Shown here in pieces: positions 48,341 to 58,759 of a DNA stretch of 64,000 bases (position 1 is the first letter of the stretch; the number at the start of each line of letters is the position of its first letter). The notes below the pieces were generated by a model. The model saw only the letters and a list, made by a program, of their open reading frames with translations. It did no database searches and had not been told where the DNA came from. The stretch comes from Flavobacterium sedimenticola (lineage in GTDB: Bacteria; Bacteroidota; Bacteroidia; Flavobacteriales; Flavobacteriaceae). The stretch covers positions 62,001-126,000 of the forward strand of contig NZ_JASGBP010000008.1 in assembly GCF_030053345.1 (NCBI RefSeq), read 5' to 3'. The translations under genes were made by a program, and so were the position numbers.

Positions 48341-48384
48341 CAGTAAAAGAAGTTTCTTGCTAAGAATCTTCTTTTACTGTTTTT
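48341..48384 (+). terminator. Intrinsic terminator after the PNGase F-like gene
   Basis: CAGTAAAAGAAG (48341-48352) pairs perfectly with CTTCTTTTACTG (48368-48379) across a 15-nt loop and is followed by five T and a T-rich tract. The guaA -7 element begins 18 nt later. Confidence 0.85.
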
Positions 48385-48402
48385 ATTTTCAATCGAGAAT
48401 AG

Positions 48403-48410
48403 TACTTTTG
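48403..48410 (+). promoter_or_regulatory. -7 element of guaA, 3 nt from the start codon
   Basis: TACTTTTG, a full TAnnTTTG match, followed by CAC and the ATG. With this spacing transcription should start at or next to the initiation codon. No clear TTG -33 box is seen in the terminator-derived upstream tract. Confidence 0.6.
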
Positions 48411-48413
48411 CAC

Positions 48414-49943
48414 ATGCAACACAACGTACTTATTTTAGATTTCGGCTCGCAATACACCCAACTGATTGCACGCCGCGTAAGGGAATTAAACATCTTTTGT
48501 GAAATTTTCCCTTTTCATCATGTTCCCGATGATTTATCGACCTACAAAGCGGTTATCCTATCCGGTAGTCCTTATTCTGTAAGAGCTGAAGATGCTCCTC
48601 ATCCTGATTTATCTCAAATTCGAGGCAAAATGCCGTTGTTGGCGGTTTGTTATGGCGCCCAATATTTGGCTCATTTCAACGGCGGCGAAGTGGCTCCGAG
48701 TAACATACGCGAGTATGGCCGAGCCAATTTGTCCTTCATTAAAGATGATGAGCCTTTTTTTGAGGAGGTCGCATTGAACAGTCAGGTTTGGATGAGTCAC
48801 AGTGATACCATCAAACAATTACCCACCAACGGTGTTTTATTGGCCAGTACCAAAGACGTGGCGAATGCAGCGTATCGTATTGAAGGTGAAAAAACCTATG
48901 CCATTCAATTTCATCCCGAAGTATATCATTCTACCGACGGGAAGCAAATCTTAGAAAATTTTCTAGTCAAAATAGCCGAAGTACCGCAAAACTTCACTCC
49001 TAATGCTTTCGTGGAGGATTGTGTCAAGGAATTGAAAGAAAAAGTGAAGAACGACAGAGTGGTTCTGGGCTTGTCGGGTGGTGTTGATTCGACCGTGGCA
49101 GCCGTTTTGTTAAACAAGGCTATCGGTAAAAACCTGTATTGTATTTTCGTTAACAACGGGCTGCTGCGCAAAAACGAGTTTGAAAATGTTTTGCATCAAT
49201 ACAAAGACATGGGCTTGAATGTGAAAGGCGTAGATGCTTCAGAGCGTTTTTTAAGTGCTTTGGCTGGTATTGAAGATCCTGAACAAAAACGCAAAACTAT
49301 TGGTCGGGTATTTATAGAAGTGTTTGATGATGAAGCCCATCGTATAGAAGATGTTAAATGGTTGGCGCAAGGAACCATTTATCCCGATGTCATCGAATCG
49401 GTCTCGGTGAAAGGACCTAGTGCGACCATCAAGTCACATCACAATGTAGGCGGCTTACCCGATTTTATGAAATTGCAAATTGTAGAACCTTTGCGCATGC
49501 TTTTTAAAGATGAAGTACGACGGGTGGGTAAAACCTTAGGGATTGATCCGGAACTTTTAGGCCGACATCCTTTCCCGGGCCCGGGCTTATCCATTCGCAT
49601 TTTGGGGGATATCACGCCGGAGAAGGTAAGAATTCTGCAAGAGGTGGATTTTGTTTTTATAGAAGGATTAAAAGCACATGGCTTATATGATAAAGTTTGG
49701 CAAGCCGGAGCCATTTTGTTGCCGGTAAACAGTGTCGGGGTTATGGGTGATGAGCGTACTTATGAAAAAGTAGTTGCACTTAGAGCTGTAGAATCTACCG
49801 ATGGAATGACCGCCGATTGGGTGCATTTGCCGTATGACTTCTTGATGAAAATCTCCAATGAAATTATTAATAAAGTGAAAGGGGTGAACAGAGTCGTGTA
49901 TGACATCAGCTCAAAACCACCCGCCACTATAGAATGGGAATAG
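48414..49943 (+). CDS. guaA: GMP synthase (glutamine-hydrolysing)
   Basis: 509 residues. GuaA converts XMP to GMP with glutamine and ATP. The N-terminal class I amidotransferase domain has nucleophile C79 (AVCYGAQ) and FHPE (166-169, H167/E169); the ATP pyrophosphatase domain has the P-loop SGGVDS (221-226); the C-terminal dimerisation domain ends with PPATIEWE, as in all GuaA. ATG 48414 gives the standard start [13 protein letters not shown]. An in-frame ATG 57 bases upstream lies in the preceding terminator loop and before the -7 element. A possible leaderless transcript is discussed in the findings. Confidence 0.97.
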   Translation: MQHNVLILDFGSQYTQLIARRVRELNIFCEIFPFHHVPDDLSTYKAVILSGSPYSVRAEDAPHPDLSQIRGKMPLLAVCYGAQYLAHFNGGEVAPSNIREYGRANLSFIKDDEPFFEEVALNSQVWMSHSDTIKQLPTNGVLLASTKDVANAAYRIEGEKTYAIQFHPEVYHSTDGKQILENFLVKIAEVPQNFTPNAFVEDCVKELKEKVKNDRVVLGLSGGVDSTVAAVLLNKAIGKNLYCIFVNNGLLRKNEFENVLHQYKDMGLNVKGVDASERFLSALAGIEDPEQKRKTIGRVFIEVFDDEAHRIEDVKWLAQGTIYPDVIESVSVKGPSATIKSHHNVGGLPDFMKLQIVEPLRMLFKDEVRRVGKTLGIDPELLGRHPFPGPGLSIRILGDITPEKVRILQEVDFVFIEGLKAHGLYDKVWQAGAILLPVNSVGVMGDERTYEKVVALRAVESTDGMTADWVHLPYDFLMKISNEIINKVKGVNRVVYDISSKPPATIEWE

Positions 49944-49983
49944 TTTTTGTTAACACTAAATAGTTAATGAAAAAAAGCGTTTA

Positions 49984-50015
49984 AAAGGTGGCAATTCAAA
50001 AGTTTTGCTACCTTT
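49984..50015 (+). other. Hairpin between guaA and the LysM gene
   Basis: AAAGGTGGCAA (49984-49994) pairs with TTGCTACCTTT (50005-50015) with one G-U pair. No T-run follows. The right arm overlaps TACCTTTA (50009-50016), a one-off -7 element for the next gene, so it is either a weak terminator or an operator. Confidence 0.45.
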
Positions 50016-50039
50016 ATACGTCGAATAAATCGCATGTTT

Positions 50040-52070
50040 ATGAAAAACCGAATTATTTTCTCACTGCTTTTTGTTTTGGGAACCGTAGTATCTTCTTCGG
50101 CGAAACAAGACAAATACCTCAAGCATACCGTGGCCAAAGGAGAAACAATCACTCTGATAGCCCAGAAATACAAGGTTACTCCATTTGATATTTACAAGCT
50201 TAATCCGGATTCCCAAAACGGACTTCAGTTGAATAGTGTTTTGTTAATTCCGCCATCGGCTGCCGAGGCAAAGCCGGCTGTTGCCGCCCAAACACAACCC
50301 AAACCATCTCAAAACCCAACGACTCATTTGGTAGTCGCTAAAGAAACATTGTATAGTATTTCCAGACAATATGGTGTGTCGGTTGATGCCTTGAAAGAAG
50401 CCAACGCCGAATTGTTGAAAGACGGTTTGAAAATCGGGCAAACCATAAAAATTCCTTCCGGTTCCGGCGCTGTCACTCCGTCTGCTGTCGTTCAAAAAGA
50501 AGTAGTGAAAGAAACCCCTAAACCGGTGGTTAGTACCGAAGTCAAAGAAGAGGCTCAGAGAGGAAATGTCGCGTATCATATCATAGAACCGAAGGAAACC
50601 AAATACGGTGTTTCTAAGAAGTACGGGATGACCATTCAGGAATTGGAACGTCTCAATCCCGGGATAGTCAATGATTTTCCCATAGGGATGAAGTTGGTGG
50701 TTTCGGGTAATGCACCGGCTGCTGCTACGGTGAAACCGGTGGTTTCTGCGAATCCGATTACTGAAAAGCCGAAAGATGTAAATCCGTCTTCGGGCAAAAA
50801 ATACCTTCAGGAATATGTGGTTAAACCCAAAGAAACCATACAAAGTATCGCCAATGATTTTGGTATCTCGGAATCGGAATTGATTCAGTTAAACCCCGAA
50901 CTCAAGAAAGGCGTTAAATTGGGTATGATTCTCAGGGTACCGATGATTGAGAAAGCCAATGTCCCCAAAAAGGAGCAAGGTAATTTACTGAAAAAGATTA
51001 ATACTAATGCGAGGAAACAACTCGCATTACTTTTACCCTTTAATATCAGTAAGATTGAGAGTGATACAGTAAATTCAACTCAAGCCCGGTTGAAAAAAGA
51101 TAAGTTTCTCAACATGACTCTCGATTTCTATTCGGGGGCTTTGATGGCTATTGATTCGGCCAGAGTGTTGGGACTTAATGTAGATATTACCATTTTGGAT
51201 TCACAGGAAACCAAAAATACCTCCAGCGTGGCAACTTTGGTGCAACAAAATAATTTAGCTGTGAAAGACGCCGTAATCGGACCGTTTTACCAAGCAAATG
51301 TTGAGCGGTTAGCCGAATTATTAGAACCCAACAAAACACCGGTAATTTCTCCTTTGTCAAAAGAGTTAGGGAAGAAGTACACGAACTTATACCAATCGAT
51401 GCCTTCTGTGGATCAGATGCGAAGTGCCATTTTTCAATTTATGAAAACTAAAGGCGGTAATATTGTAGCGGTTGTCGACGCCAAAAAAGGCAGTGTAAAA
51501 CAGTACTTGCAAGAAATGCAAAGCGAAACCAAAATCGTAGGTTTAAGCGCCAAAGGTACTTTTGTGGCCGACAGTTTGCGTATCCATCTTCAGAAAGATA
51601 AGATGAATTATGTGGTATTGGCTTCCGAAAGCACCGGAATGATTTTAGCAGCAACCAATGCCATGTTAGCGGCGCAAAAGGATTATGCATTGCAATTGGT
51701 GATTATGGAGCCAAACGAGACTTTGGATTTCGAGGAGATTTCGTTGACGCGATTAACCAAATTGAAATTGTTGTATCCTTCCTTGTCCCGACCGAATGAT
51801 ACGGAAGAAGCCAATCAGTTTGATGTCAAATACAAAAAACTCAACAAAATTATTCCGAATCAATATGCCATCCGAGGTTTTGATGTGACTTTTGATACCT
51901 TGCTCCGTTTGTCTCAAGAAAAGACATTCGAGGAAACCATTCAAACGGATGCTTCCGAACAAATCGAAAACAAATTTGATTATGTTCAGAACGCCACGTA
52001 TGGCTATTCCAATAACGGAATTTACATATTGAATTACGATATCGATTTAACCATAAAAGAAGCCCAATAA
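50040..52070 (+). CDS. Four-LysM protein with periplasmic-binding-protein-like domain
   Basis: About 676 residues. A signal peptide (to about residue 20) is followed by four LysM peptidoglycan-binding repeats at about 26-70, 93-137, 173-216 and 248-293, recognisable from YKVTPFDIYKLNP, YGVSVDALKEANAEL, YGMTIQELERLNPG and FGISESELIQLNPEL. The C-terminal ~340 residues look like a type 1 periplasmic-binding fold (LALLLPFNISKIESDTVNS ... VIGPFYQANVERLAELLEPNKTPVISPLSK). It is probably anchored to murein in the periplasm; the ligand is unknown. ATG 50034, six bases upstream, is an alternative start. The stop overlaps the next ATG (TAATG), so the OsmC gene is coupled. Confidence 0.85.
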   Translation: MKNRIIFSLLFVLGTVVSSSAKQDKYLKHTVAKGETITLIAQKYKVTPFDIYKLNPDSQNGLQLNSVLLIPPSAAEAKPAVAAQTQPKPSQNPTTHLVVAKETLYSISRQYGVSVDALKEANAELLKDGLKIGQTIKIPSGSGAVTPSAVVQKEVVKETPKPVVSTEVKEEAQRGNVAYHIIEPKETKYGVSKKYGMTIQELERLNPGIVNDFPIGMKLVVSGNAPAAATVKPVVSANPITEKPKDVNPSSGKKYLQEYVVKPKETIQSIANDFGISESELIQLNPELKKGVKLGMILRVPMIEKANVPKKEQGNLLKKINTNARKQLALLLPFNISKIESDTVNSTQARLKKDKFLNMTLDFYSGALMAIDSARVLGLNVDITILDSQETKNTSSVATLVQQNNLAVKDAVIGPFYQANVERLAELLEPNKTPVISPLSKELGKKYTNLYQSMPSVDQMRSAIFQFMKTKGGNIVAVVDAKKGSVKQYLQEMQSETKIVGLSAKGTFVADSLRIHLQKDKMNYVVLASESTGMILAATNAMLAAQKDYALQLVIMEPNETLDFEEISLTRLTKLKLLYPSLSRPNDTEEANQFDVKYKKLNKIIPNQYAIRGFDVTFDTLLRLSQEKTFEETIQTDASEQIENKFDYVQNATYGYSNNGIYILNYDIDLTIKEAQ

Positions 52071-52474
52071 TGCCTACCTCTAAAGTAACTTATTTAGGAG
52101 ATTTAAGAACGTCTTCTGAACACCTTCAATCGGGAAGTGTAATTATCTCGGATGCGCCTCTGGACAACAACGGAAAAGGAGAAGCATTTTCACCAACCGA
52201 TACTGTAGCGAATGGTTTGGCATCGTGTATGTTTACCGTTATGGGAATTAAAGCGCGCGATTTAGGGGTCGACTTTTCCGGTTCGACGGCCGAAGTTACT
52301 AAAGTCATGGCTGCCGAACCCCGAAGGATTTCAGAAATTCATGTGACTTTTCATATGAGTATTTCGGCTGATGATAAAACCAAAACGATCTTGGAAAGAA
52401 CCGCCTTAACGTGTCCTGTGCATTACAGTTTGCATCCGGATATTAAACGTGAAATCGTGTTTAATTGGAAGTAA
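52070..52474 (+). CDS. OsmC family peroxiredoxin-like protein
   Basis: 134 residues. OsmC/Ohr proteins reduce organic peroxides with two cysteines; here C53 (GLASCMFTV) and C115 (LTCPVHYSLHPDI) are both present, in the positions of the family. The length and the motif spacing fit the YhfA/OsmC branch rather than Ohr. It overlaps the preceding LysM gene by one base, and the DUF3820 gene follows after 2 nt, forming a three-gene unit. Confidence 0.92.
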   Translation: MPTSKVTYLGDLRTSSEHLQSGSVIISDAPLDNNGKGEAFSPTDTVANGLASCMFTVMGIKARDLGVDFSGSTAEVTKVMAAEPRRISEIHVTFHMSISADDKTKTILERTALTCPVHYSLHPDIKREIVFNWK

Positions 52475-52476
52475 TT

Positions 52477-52704
52477 TTGAACGACCAACAAAAACTCCTC
52501 ATCAAACTCGCTCATAGCAAGATGCCTTTCGGCAAATACGAAGGGTATTATCTTATTGATTTACCCGAGTACTACTTGGTTTGGTATGCTCAAAAAGGAT
52601 TTCCTAAAGGTGCCTTAGGCGAGCAACTCAAGCTGGTGCAAGAGCTCAAGTTAAATGGTTTAGAGCCGCTCATCCGCAATATCAAAAAGCAATTTCCAAA
52701 GTAA
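52477..52704 (+). CDS. DUF3820 family protein
   Basis: A 75-residue protein that is essentially one DUF3820 domain: MPFGKYEGYYLIDLPEYYLVWYAQKGFPKGALGEQL. Its function is unknown; similar segments occur next to exonuclease domains in some proteins. A TTG start at 52477 (2 nt after the osmC stop) gives the usual beginning NDQQKLLIKLAHSKM; another TTG at 52465 would overlap osmC. It is the end of the LysM-OsmC-DUF3820 unit. Confidence 0.85.
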   Translation: MNDQQKLLIKLAHSKMPFGKYEGYYLIDLPEYYLVWYAQKGFPKGALGEQLKLVQELKLNGLEPLIRNIKKQFPK

Positions 52705-52745
52705 ATTTGAAAATGAATTCGTTTGAAAAGTTGAAGATGCATTAG

Positions 52746-54476
<1,731 letters not shown>

Positions 54477-54521
54477 TGCATTTGGCTCAACCGGATGGGT
54501 TGGAGCGTAATTACACATACA

Positions 54522-56417
54522 ATGGAAAATAAAAAATTTGATTTTAATTCGATTATCGGTTTTGCTTTAATCTTTGTCATTATCTTGTGGATGATGTACA
54601 ATAACAGAGAACAAGAGCTAAAAGACCAAGCTAAAGCCAAAACAGAACAAGCGGCACAGCAAAAAGCCAAAAAGGAAACCACTAAAGAAGTGGCAAAAAC
54701 CATCACAGATACTGCTGTAGCCGATTCGGTTAAAATTCAAAAATTAGAAGGTGTCTTGGGAAGTTTTGCCTACTCGGCTACCCTGCCTTCTGCCCAAGAA
54801 AATGTTACGGTTCTCGAAAACGAACTCATCAAGCTGACCATTGCCAACAAAGGAGGCTACATCGCCGAAGCTACGCTTAAAAACTACAAAAAATTTGACA
54901 AAAACTCCAAAGAATTGGTGGAGTTAATCAAAAACAACAATGCCTATTTTAATTTGCAATTGCAAACTAAGGATAATCGTATTTTAAATACAAAAGACTT
55001 GTTTTTTGAGCCAACACTGACCAAAGTCGACGGCAATCAGGTACTTTCCATGAAATTAAAGTCGAGTGCCAACAGTTATTTGGAATATCAATATGTCTTA
55101 AAGCCTAATGACTACATGCTCGATTTTGATATTCGTTCTCAAGGTTTGAAAACAGTCTTGAATACTTCAAAACCCGTGGATTTTCAATGGGATTTAAAAA
55201 CGTATCGCAACGAAAAAAGTATCTCGTATGAGAATCGGTATGCTGAAATTGTATTTGAATATGAAGACGGAAAAGACGATTATGTAGGCCAAGGAAAAGA
55301 CAAAGAAGAAACAGCCGAGAAAGTAACCTATATTGCATACAAACAACACTTTTTTACTTCTATTCTTTTAACCCAAAAGCCCTTGGAATCGGCCAAGATG
55401 AAGTCGCACGATTTGGTGAATGATGAAAAAGTAGATACGACTTTTACTAAAGATTTTAAAACCGCATCGGCTTTGGCTTTTACCAACGGCGAGTTGGATT
55501 ATAAAATGAATTGGTATTACGGTCCGGCCGATTACCGAATTTTAGATAAATACGACCGCAACTTAGACGAAATTATTCCGTTAGGATGGGGTATTTTCGG
55601 ATGGATAAACAAGTTTATCTTTGTGCCGTTATTTGGTTTGTTGAGTTCTTTTATGGGATTGGGTATCGCCATCATCATCTTTACAATTTTAATCAAAATT
55701 GCGATGTCGCCGATTACTTTTAAATCGTTCTTATCGCAAGCCAAAATGAAAGTATTGCGTCCGGAGATTATGGAAATCGGTGAGAAGTTCAAAAAAGATC
55801 CGATGAAAAAGCAACAGGAAACCATGAGTTTGTACAATAAGGCCGGGGTGAATCCGATGGCGGGTTGTATTCCGGCGTTGATTCAAATTCCGTTTATGTA
55901 TGCTTCCTTCCAGTTCTTCCCGTCAGCTATCGAATTGCGACAAAAAGGATTCCTGTGGGCCGATGACTTATCGTCTTTTGACGAAATTGTGAAGTTGCCT
56001 TTCCATATTCCGGTATATGGCGATCATATCAGTTTGTTCCCCATTTTGGCGTCTATTGCTATTTTCTTCTACATGAAAATGACATCCGGTGATCAGGTGA
56101 TGGCACAACCGCCGCAAGACGGTATGCCGGATATGGGTAAAATCATGAAAATTATGATTTATTTGTCTCCGATTATGATGTTGTTGTTCTTCAATAACTA
56201 TGGTTCGGGATTGAGTTTGTATAACTTTATATCCAACTTAATTACTATCGGAATCATGTTGGTGATTAAAAAATATTTTATTGATAGTGATAAGATTCAT
56301 GCTCAAATTCAAGAAAACAAATCCAAGCCTAAAACCGAAAGTAAGTTCCAAAGAAAAATGCGTGAGATGATGGAGCAGGCTGAGGAACAGAAAAAATTAC
56401 AAGGCAAGAAGAAATAG
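54522..56417 (+). CDS. yidC: Membrane protein insertase YidC
   Basis: 631 residues. One N-terminal transmembrane segment (~7-25, FNSIIGFALIFVIILWMMY) is followed by a large periplasmic beta-sandwich domain (~75-350) and the conserved C-terminal insertase core with five TM segments (from ~360; GIAIIIFTILIKIAMSPITFKSF, then AGCIPALIQIPFMYASFQFF). The hydrophilic groove Arg/Lys region precedes TM3. YidC inserts membrane proteins alone or with SecYEG. A charged tail (KPKTESKFQRKMREMMEQAEEQKK) may touch ribosomes. ATG 54522 (MENKKFDFN) is preferred to an ATG 27 bases upstream. Two terminators follow. Confidence 0.96.
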   Translation: MENKKFDFNSIIGFALIFVIILWMMYNNREQELKDQAKAKTEQAAQQKAKKETTKEVAKTITDTAVADSVKIQKLEGVLGSFAYSATLPSAQENVTVLENELIKLTIANKGGYIAEATLKNYKKFDKNSKELVELIKNNNAYFNLQLQTKDNRILNTKDLFFEPTLTKVDGNQVLSMKLKSSANSYLEYQYVLKPNDYMLDFDIRSQGLKTVLNTSKPVDFQWDLKTYRNEKSISYENRYAEIVFEYEDGKDDYVGQGKDKEETAEKVTYIAYKQHFFTSILLTQKPLESAKMKSHDLVNDEKVDTTFTKDFKTASALAFTNGELDYKMNWYYGPADYRILDKYDRNLDEIIPLGWGIFGWINKFIFVPLFGLLSSFMGLGIAIIIFTILIKIAMSPITFKSFLSQAKMKVLRPEIMEIGEKFKKDPMKKQQETMSLYNKAGVNPMAGCIPALIQIPFMYASFQFFPSAIELRQKGFLWADDLSSFDEIVKLPFHIPVYGDHISLFPILASIAIFFYMKMTSGDQVMAQPPQDGMPDMGKIMKIMIYLSPIMMLLFFNNYGSGLSLYNFISNLITIGIMLVIKKYFIDSDKIHAQIQENKSKPKTESKFQRKMREMMEQAEEQKKLQGKKK

Positions 56418-56442
56418 TTTCTAAAATTAGCATAGTAAAAAA

Positions 56443-56473
56443 CGCTGTTTAAACTAATTAAACAGCGCTTTTT
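56443..56473 (+). terminator. Terminator 1 after yidC
   Basis: CGCTGTTTA (56443-56451) pairs with TAAACAGCG (56459-56467), with a 7-nt loop, then C and five T. Preceding A-run allows some action from the opposite strand. Confidence 0.8.
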
Positions 56474-56539
56474 GGTTTCGTTACATGTCTTGAGATGTCT
56501 ATTTATTGTGATAATGAGAACTGTAATAAGTTGGTACAA

Positions 56540-56569
56540 AAAAAGCGCAGTACTTGTACTGCGCTTTTT
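56540..56569. terminator. Bidirectional terminator between yidC and fasciclin genes
   Basis: AAAAAGCGCAGTAC (56540-56553) pairs perfectly with GTACTGCGCTTTTT (56556-56569), with A-runs and T-runs on the two flanks. It sits between convergent genes and can serve both. Confidence 0.88.
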
Positions 56570-56586
56570 CTTTTTCTAGCAATTTA

Positions 56587-57555
56587 TTAATTCAAGCTTG
56601 GTAATAATACTTTGTTAATCACATGTATAACACCATTGCTGCACTGTACATCGGTAGCAATAATGCCGCTTACTCTGTTGTTAGCGTCGGTAATCGAAGC
56701 ACTGGTGCCGCTGATGTTTATAGTGAAGTTCTGTCCGGCAAAAGTACTTACACTTTGTCCGTTAGTTAATGAAGTCGACAATACATTGGCTCCGGTCACC
56801 ACGTGGTATTTTAAAGTCGACTCTAATACGTTAGCCGGAATAGCACCTAAACCGGAAAATCCTGTTTCCGCCAAGAAGGCTCCAAACGCGTCATTGGTAG
56901 GTGCAAAAACGGTAAACGGAGAACTTGCAGTTCCGGATAAAGTACTTGCAAATCCTGAAGACGGGTTAAAAGTTAATGCCGCTACCAATGTACTGAAAGA
57001 CGGGTTGGCTATAGCGTGATTTACTACAGTAGGTAGCCCTAAAACACCGTCAACCACATGGATAACCCCATTGGAAGCCTTGATGTCATAAGCAGTTACA
57101 GTTCCGCCACCATTGGCACTTCCGCCGTTAATGATAACGCCGTCATTAGTTACATTGATGTACATGCTCAAAGTGTTACTGTTGGAAGCCCCGCCTACAG
57201 CTAAGGTTTTTACATAACCGGTACTGATGTCATCGCTGTAAAATTCACCTGCTATAACATGATTTTTAAGAACCTCGGTGAGTACATCTACAGGGACATC
57301 ATCTAAAGATGCAAATCCGTTTGCTGCTAAAAACGCTTCAAATTTGTCATTCGTAGGAGCAAATACGGTATAGGCGCCCGGACTGTCAAAAGTTTCTGCT
57401 AATCCTGTTTTTACTAAAGCCTCGACTAAGATACTAAGGTTTGGACTTCTTTGTGCCACTTCTGCAATAGTTCTTTCTTTTTTCTCATCATCGCTGCAAG
57501 AGAATAGGGTAAAAGCCAAAACGGCTACGCTTAAAAGTTTCGTTAGTTTTTTCAT
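56587..57555 (-). CDS. Two-domain fasciclin (FAS1) surface lipoprotein
   Basis: 322 residues. The lipoprotein signal ends FSC (Cys20) followed by SDDEKKE, an acidic stretch that fits the surface-export signal of flavobacterial lipoproteins. Two FAS1 domains follow (~30-175 and ~178-320). Each has the H1 motif (YTVFAPTNDKFEAFL; FTVFAPTNDAFGAFL) and the H2 motif (NGVIHVVDGVLGLP; NGVIHVINKVLLP). FAS1 domains mediate adhesion or cell-matrix contact. The upstream region is packed with TTTTGTTTAA-like motifs and has no TAnnTTTG element, which suggests control by a dedicated regulator. Confidence 0.93.
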   Translation of the reverse strand: MKKLTKLLSVAVLAFTLFSCSDDEKKERTIAEVAQRSPNLSILVEALVKTGLAETFDSPGAYTVFAPTNDKFEAFLAANGFASLDDVPVDVLTEVLKNHVIAGEFYSDDISTGYVKTLAVGGASNSNTLSMYINVTNDGVIINGGSANGGGTVTAYDIKASNGVIHVVDGVLGLPTVVNHAIANPSFSTLVAALTFNPSSGFASTLSGTASSPFTVFAPTNDAFGAFLAETGFSGLGAIPANVLESTLKYHVVTGANVLSTSLTNGQSVSTFAGQNFTINISGTSASITDANNRVSGIIATDVQCSNGVIHVINKVLLPSLN

Positions 57556-57563
57556 GGTATTTT

Positions 57564-57768
57564 TTTTGTTTAAGATTTTGGCTAAATTAAGATATTTTGT
57601 TTAACAAAAATTAAAAAAAATTAAACAAAACGATAAATTATCATTTATTTAACAGTTTTGTTTAAGTATTCTTTTTTCCTGTAAGTGATATATAATCAGT
57701 ATTTTCGGTTCTTTTTTAAAATTTGAAACGCTTTTTGGTTAAACAAAATTGGTTTGGTTTTTGTTTAG
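57564..57768. promoter_or_regulatory. Cluster of TTTTGTTTAA / TTAAACAAAA motifs
   Basis: Six copies in either orientation: about 57564-57574, the palindrome TTTTGTT-T-AACAAAA at 57595-57609, 57621-57630, 57656-57665, 57739-57748 and 57757-57768. They lie in the divergent spacer between the fasciclin and MORN-type genes. Similar TGTTTAA boxes in this phylum have been linked to MerR/CarH-type light or stress regulators as far as I recall; that link is not shown here. Confidence 0.55.
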
Positions 57769-57809
57769 TGTTGCCATACTAAAAAATAGTATTTTGCGTT
57801 AATTAGGTA

Positions 57810-57817
57810 TACCTTTG
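57810..57817 (+). promoter_or_regulatory. -7 element of the MORN-type gene
   Basis: TACCTTTG, a full TAnnTTTG match, 31 nt before the ATG at 57849. The usual TTG box is not at normal distance (the nearest TTG is 13 nt away). Confidence 0.5.
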
Positions 57818-57848
57818 CCTTTTTGTAAAAAACTCAAATAAATAATTT

Positions 57849-58631
57849 ATGAAATATGTTTTTGTACTTTTCTTTTGTACGCTCTCTGCTTTGAGTCAGG
57901 ATTTTAATAAGTTGGATGAAAACGGGAAAAAACATGGCCTTTGGAAAGGTTTTTACGAAGAATCAAAAAGACCCCGTTACGAAGGAACGTTTGAACACGG
58001 TAAAGAAGTTGGGGTTTTTAAATTTTTTGATGACACGAAAGCCGGAACCGTCATTGCTACCCGTGATTTTAGTGCCAACGACAATTCTTGCTACACCATT
58101 TTTTACAATCAAAAAAATAATAAGGTGAGCGAAGGAAAAGTGGTCAACAAACTTTTCGAAGGAGAATGGAAATACTATCATGAAGATTCGCCTATCGTAA
58201 TGACGCTCGAATATTACACCAACGGTAAATTGAATGGTGTTAGAAAAGTGTTTTACAGAAGCGGTGTATTAGCCGAAGAGACGACTTATAAAAACGGAAT
58301 CAAAGAAGGAGCTTATAAAAGCTATGCCGAGAATGGTGTGGTATTGGAAGAGAGCTACTTTAAAAACGGCTTAAATGAGGGCATGGCTACCTATCGAAAT
58401 GCTACCAATCAAATTGTTAGTCAGGGACTTTACAAAAACGGTAAAAAAGTTGGGAAGTGGAAGCAGCTCAACAGTAAAGGCAATTTGATTGAAGTCAATA
58501 TGGACAAGCAAGGCAAGAATTTCAAAAAGCCTATTATGCCGAAGCAGTCTGATGTCAAAGTCGAAGTTAAAGATGAAGAAAAACCAAATTCGAATCTCGA
58601 CGAAGAACTCAAAAGGAAAATCGGTCGCTAA
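57849..58631 (+). CDS. MORN-repeat (YwqK-like) secreted protein
   Basis: 260 residues. A short signal peptide (to about FFCTLSALSQ) precedes a series of MORN-like repeats of the form YENGKxxG, for example NGKKHGLWKGFYEE, FEHGKEVGVFKFFD, TNGKLNGVRKVFYRSG, KNGIKEGAYKSYAENG and KNGKKVGKWKQLNSKG. The end is charged (Lys/Glu-rich, ~220-260). Proteins of this type are often annotated as YwqK-family antitoxins, but there is no toxin gene beside it, so a periplasmic or surface role is just as likely. It is transcribed divergently from the fasciclin gene. Confidence 0.8.
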   Translation: MKYVFVLFFCTLSALSQDFNKLDENGKKHGLWKGFYEESKRPRYEGTFEHGKEVGVFKFFDDTKAGTVIATRDFSANDNSCYTIFYNQKNNKVSEGKVVNKLFEGEWKYYHEDSPIVMTLEYYTNGKLNGVRKVFYRSGVLAEETTYKNGIKEGAYKSYAENGVVLEESYFKNGLNEGMATYRNATNQIVSQGLYKNGKKVGKWKQLNSKGNLIEVNMDKQGKNFKKPIMPKQSDVKVEVKDEEKPNSNLDEELKRKIGR

Positions 58632-58698
58632 ATAATTTTTACTTACCGGAGCATTAATTTAACTGATACTGCATTAGTGAATTTTGCGGAAATTGCGG

Positions 58699-58706
58699 TA
58701 ACTTTG
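58699..58706 (+). promoter_or_regulatory. -7 element of mnmA
   Basis: TAACTTTG, a full TAnnTTTG match, 53 nt before the ATG at 58760. An in-frame ATG at 58721 sits only 14 nt after it and is a less likely start. Confidence 0.5.
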
Positions 58707-58759
58707 CACACCCAAACTTAATGTGGGTAAAGGAAACAAGGTTAAATTTTTACAATCAA

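Noticed and set aside
50244..50843. 199-codon minus-strand frame inside the LysM gene
   Set aside because: The plus strand has four clear LysM repeats; the minus frame is Arg/Phe-rich without family resemblance.
57849..58631. MORN-type protein as an antitoxin of a toxin-antitoxin pair
   Set aside because: The protein has a signal peptide and no adjacent toxin-like gene; the YwqK antitoxin label rests on family naming only.
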